A stretch of 7,667 nt of DNA from Spirochaetaceae bacterium (GTDB taxonomy: Bacteria; Spirochaetota; Spirochaetia; Treponematales; Breznakiellaceae), in NCBI GenBank assembly GCA_031290855.1, contig JAISLM010000175.1:1-7667 (forward strand). The letters are read 5' to 3'. A program made the translations under genes and the position numbers. Of this stretch, positions 5,382 through 7,667 are shown in pieces; position 1 is the stretch's first letter, and every line of letters starts with the position of its first letter. The notes under the pieces are model-generated. The model ran no database searches and was not told the origin of the DNA. It saw only the letters and a list, made by a program, of their open reading frames with translations.

Positions 5382-6287
5382 TCACACGACAAAGACATAG
5401 CGCCATCCGGCCGCTTCCGCCTGATTCGGCGGGCCGGGGCGGCTGCGTTCAATCAGCGCGGTAAAGCTGCCGCCGCAAAAGATCGCGGCCTGCGTTTCGT
5501 GAGCTTCCGGCGGAGGGAGCAGGCGGCCCGGCGCTTTGCCCAGGCGCATGGCGGCGGCCGTTTCTTCGTCAACATGGCGTACGGGGATGGAAAGGCCGGC
5601 AAAAACGGTTTCGTCCAAGGGACGCAGCGCTCCGCGTATCTCGTCATGGTTGGGGTTTTCCCAGTCTTTCAGGCTGAGCGCGTCCTTCAGCCTGAACGGG
5701 CCCGAGCGGGTACGGGTAAGGGCGGCAAGGTGGGCGCGCGAACCGGCGGCCAGCGCTATATCGCGGGCCAGTGCGCGGATATAGGTGCCGGATGAACAGT
5801 ACACGCTGATCCTTGCCAAGGGCGGCTCGTAGCTCCGCAGCTCAAGTTCGTGAATCGTAACGGGGCGCGGCGGCATATCGACCGGAAAGCCGTTGCGGGC
5901 AATTTCGTAGGCGCGTTTACCGTCAAGGTGTATGGCCGAAAAGGCGGGCGGTTTCTGCATTATGGGCCCGCGGAAACGTTTCATCGCCGCCTGAAGAGTG
6001 GCTTTTGACGGAGGCGAGGATTCGGCGATCACGGCGCCCTGCGGGTCAAGCGTGTCTGTTTCGGCGCCCATCCGCACAAGCGCCTCGTAATGTTTGTTAC
6101 AGTTTGTAAAAAATGAGCTGAGTTTAAGGGCCTTGCCTGTAAGGATAACAAGAAGGCCTTCCGCAAATTTGTCAAGCGTGCCGGTGTGCCCCACCTTTCC
6201 CGAATCCAAAGCTTTTTTTACCGGGGCCAAGGCCCCAAACGAGGTGATCCCCGGAATTTTATTCAATAAAAGAAGAGCATTGGGCAA
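5382..6287 (-). CDS. truB: tRNA pseudouridine(55) synthase TruB
   Basis: TruB isomerises U55 in the T-arm of tRNAs to pseudouridine in the cytosol. Numbering from the chosen start, the catalytic motif GHTGTLD lies at 33-39 with Asp39 the nucleophile. It is followed by KFAEGLL, where most bacteria have PxATGxL. QKPPAFSAIHLDGKRAYE (111-128) and the SSGTYIRALARD segment (165-176) are also typical. Length from this start is 301 residues, within the family range. The start is uncertain. TTG at 6285-6287 sits one base after the flgM stop and gives the homologous N-terminus (PNALLLLNKIPGITSF). ATGs at 6314 and 6332 are in frame but overlap flgM. None has a clear ribosome site, so translation is probably coupled to flgM. 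The C-terminal third is less conserved and may contain a degenerate PUA-like domain. Confidence 0.95.
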   Translation of the reverse strand: MPNALLLLNKIPGITSFGALAPVKKALDSGKVGHTGTLDKFAEGLLVILTGKALKLSSFFTNCNKHYEALVRMGAETDTLDPQGAVIAESSPPSKATLQAAMKRFRGPIMQKPPAFSAIHLDGKRAYEIARNGFPVDMPPRPVTIHELELRSYEPPLARISVYCSSGTYIRALARDIALAAGSRAHLAALTRTRSGPFRLKDALSLKDWENPNHDEIRGALRPLDETVFAGLSIPVRHVDEETAAAMRLGKAPGRLLPPPEAHETQAAIFCGGSFTALIERSRPGPPNQAEAAGWRYVFVV

Positions 6288-6288
6288 A

Positions 6289-6600
6289 CTAGAGCTTGAG
6301 CGTATCGCCGCCATCGGGCCATAAAACGTCAATAACTTTATCGACCGTACCGTTCAAAAGTATTTCGTTAATGTAAGCAGGATCGTTTATTTTAGACTTC
6401 AGCTCGGCAACGCGGTCGGTGCGTACATCCGGGGCGGCGGAAACAAGCTCTATCGCGTTGAGCCAGTCAGCTTTTTTGAATGCTTCCTTTGAAATACTAA
6501 CCGTAACATCAGGCTTGGCAGCCTTACCTGCCGCATTGACACGTCCCCTTTCATTAAGGGGCCGGGTTGTTTCTATTGGACCTGTCCTTCCGATTGTCAT
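6289..6600 (-). CDS. flgM: Anti-sigma-28 factor FlgM
   Basis: FlgM binds the flagellar sigma factor FliA (sigma-28) and holds late flagellar genes off until it is exported through the completed hook-basal body. The 103-residue protein has the small, polar, probably disordered N-terminus of the family (starting MTIGRTGPIE), then VSISKEA (34-40). A conserved sigma-binding C-terminal half follows: ELVSAAPDVRTDRVAELKSK (51-70), then INDPAYIN (71-78) and a helix ending VDKVIDVL. A short tail (WPDGGDTLKL) overlaps alternative truB starts. The ATG is preceded by AGGTAGGA-like sequence about 8 bases upstream (6609-6615). A sigma-28-type promoter lies directly in front, consistent with the autoregulation known for flgM. 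The resemblance to spirochaetal FlgM is from memory. Confidence 0.9.
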   Translation of the reverse strand: MTIGRTGPIETTRPLNERGRVNAAGKAAKPDVTVSISKEAFKKADWLNAIELVSAAPDVRTDRVAELKSKINDPAYINEILLNGTVDKVIDVLWPDGGDTLKL

Positions 6601-6622
6601 ATTAAAATCCTACCTAAATCAA

Positions 6623-6649
6623 TTATCGGCAAAAACCAACAATGTATTA
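6623..6649 (-). promoter_or_regulatory. Sigma-28 (FliA) promoter of flgM-truB
   Basis: On the minus strand GCCGATAA (6623-6630) matches the sigma-28 -10 consensus exactly. It is preceded after 15 bases by TAAT (6646-6649), one mismatch from TAAA. Transcription would start about 16 bases before the flgM ATG. A weaker sigma-70-like pair (TTGACC with TACATT, only 15 apart) lies slightly further upstream. Confidence 0.75.
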
Positions 6650-6768
6650 AATAAAAATAAGGGTCAAACCTAAAGGCGTTTACCGTCAGTAAGCACCGCA
6701 AAACCGCTCAACAACAGGGGAATTTGGGACGTTTCCGCCCTGCGCCCGCGACATAAACCCCCGGCGCC

Positions 6769-7485
6769 TCAAGCCGGCCTCTCCGCATCCGCCTGCCGGA
6801 TCCCCCCGCCTGGGGGCCCTGATGAAACAAAAACGGAAAATTCCCCTTTCTGTTCCGGGCGCTGCCGTAAAGTACACAAAACATCAGATACCGAACCTCT
6901 AAGGAATTCCTCGTGCAGCTTGGTCATCTCGCGGCCAATACAAATATAACGCCCACTATCAAATTCGGACAAATCCGACAAAAGTTTTAGAATACGGAAC
7001 GGTGACTCGTACAGAACAAAAGCGGTCCCGGCCTTCAAAAGCTCCTTCAGGCGGGAACGGCGTTTACCGGCCCTTGGCGGCAGGAAGCCCTCAAAAACAA
7101 GCGGCCTGTCAACGGCGCCGGCCACGCTGACAAGGCTGGCAAAGGCCGAAGGCCCCGGTATCGGGACGACTCTGTGTCCCGCGTCCGCCGCAAAGCGCAC
7201 CAGAACCGCGCCGGGATCGCTCAAAGCCGGGCTGCCGGCGTCCGTTAAATAGGCAATATCCTGCCCCTCGTCCAGACACCCGGTGAGCTTTGCGGCAAGC
7301 TTACATTCGTTAGCCGCCCTGCACGAAACCAGCCTAACCCTTATGCCAAAATGAGTCAATAGCTTGAGGGTGTGCCTGGTGTCCTCGCACGCTACCAGCG
7401 AAACAGACTTAAGCACATCCAGCGCCCTGAGACTTATATCCTGCAAGTTGCCAATGGGACTTGCGACAACGAATAATGTAGACAC
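6769..7485 (-). CDS. rsmI: 16S rRNA (cytidine(1402)-2'-O)-methyltransferase RsmI
   Basis: RsmI methylates the 2'-O of C1402 in the decoding centre of 16S rRNA using SAM. Motifs of the tetrapyrrole-methylase-type fold, numbered from the chosen start: TLFVVASPIGNLQDISLRAL (3-22), CEDTRHT (33-39), YLTDAGSPALSDPG (79-92) and PIPGPSA (108-114), followed by FEGFLPPR and LYESPFRI; all are family hallmarks. The start is a GTG at 7483-7485, chosen because the family begins at this point; the frame is open to an ATG at 7548, giving 21 extra residues. Neither start has a clear ribosome site. From the GTG the protein has 238 residues and ends soon after the KGEFSVFV strand, lacking the roughly 50-residue C-terminal extension of the E. 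coli enzyme. It is upstream of flgM by 168 bases, and no strong terminator lies between, so read-through is possible. Confidence 0.95.
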   Translation of the reverse strand: MSTLFVVASPIGNLQDISLRALDVLKSVSLVACEDTRHTLKLLTHFGIRVRLVSCRAANECKLAAKLTGCLDEGQDIAYLTDAGSPALSDPGAVLVRFAADAGHRVVPIPGPSAFASLVSVAGAVDRPLVFEGFLPPRAGKRRSRLKELLKAGTAFVLYESPFRILKLLSDLSEFDSGRYICIGREMTKLHEEFLRGSVSDVLCTLRQRPEQKGEFSVFVSSGPPGGGIRQADAERPA

Positions 7486-7608
7486 GGTTCGATTGCAGGG
7501 AAGTTTAGCCCGGACGCGGAAATAATTCAATACAGGCGGGACCGGCATCAGGGTAACGTCATTTAAAAATCCGTGATATAAAGAACGTACCTTGGGAGGG
7601 GTAAAGAA

Positions 7609-7667
7609 GTGGAGGTTACGGAAGGAGACATAGCACGGATGGAGGAGTGCCTCAGGGGGATAAAGGA
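7609..7667 (+). CDS. Start of an unidentified gene, 3' end outside window
   Basis: A GTG at 7609 follows GGGAGGGG (7594-7601) at good ribosome-site spacing. The frame stays open for 19 codons to the window edge, encoding an acidic start (MEVTEGDIARMEECLRGIK). It is divergent from rsmI with a gap of about 120 bases. There is too little sequence to name a family. No strong promoter is seen; GATATA at 7575-7580 is a weak -10 candidate. Confidence 0.55.
   Translation, partial: MEVTEGDIARMEECLRGIK

Noticed and set aside
6686..6877. Minus-strand 63-codon frame overlapping the rsmI 3' end
   Set aside because: Most of it lies inside rsmI in another frame, with no ribosome site or family features.

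Overview
The window looks like chromosomal DNA of a spirochaete, most likely a GC-rich treponeme of the gut or free-living type. The evidence is a FlgM of the spirochaetal form, a chaperonin GroES gene standing alone without groEL, a Treponema-style lipoprotein (lipobox LTGC), and a secreted protein built of 93-residue Ig-like repeats. The species call is inference from gene content; nothing here is diagnostic.

Layout. Positions 2-949 (+) hold the 3' end of a repeat-rich surface or secreted protein. It converges on a 555-residue low-complexity lipoprotein (1293-2960, -). Between them lie a bidirectional terminator and three near-perfect tandem GC-rich hairpins. Upstream of the lipoprotein is an 805-base gene-free region. 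It contains a structured leader, a 17-base poly-G run (poly-C on the lipoprotein strand) placed exactly between a -35-like and a perfect -10 box, and two tandem copies of a roughly 240-base structured repeat. Next come a cobT gene (3766-4815, +) with its own promoter and an operator-like palindrome, and a terminator shared with the convergent groES (4923-5195, -). Further right are truB and flgM (both -, overlapping or abutting) behind a flagellar sigma-28-type promoter, then rsmI (-). The first 19 codons of an unidentified gene (+) close the window.

How the parts fit. The right half is housekeeping: lower cobalamin ligand activation (CobT), protein folding (GroES), tRNA pseudouridine-55 synthesis (TruB), flagellar anti-sigma control (FlgM) and 16S rRNA methylation (RsmI). 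The left half is surface-protein territory, rich in repeats. The strongest candidate for something new is the lipoprotein promoter. Its homopolymer sets the -35/-10 spacing (21 bases at the present tract length; 17 would need four fewer Cs), which is the architecture of promoter phase variation.
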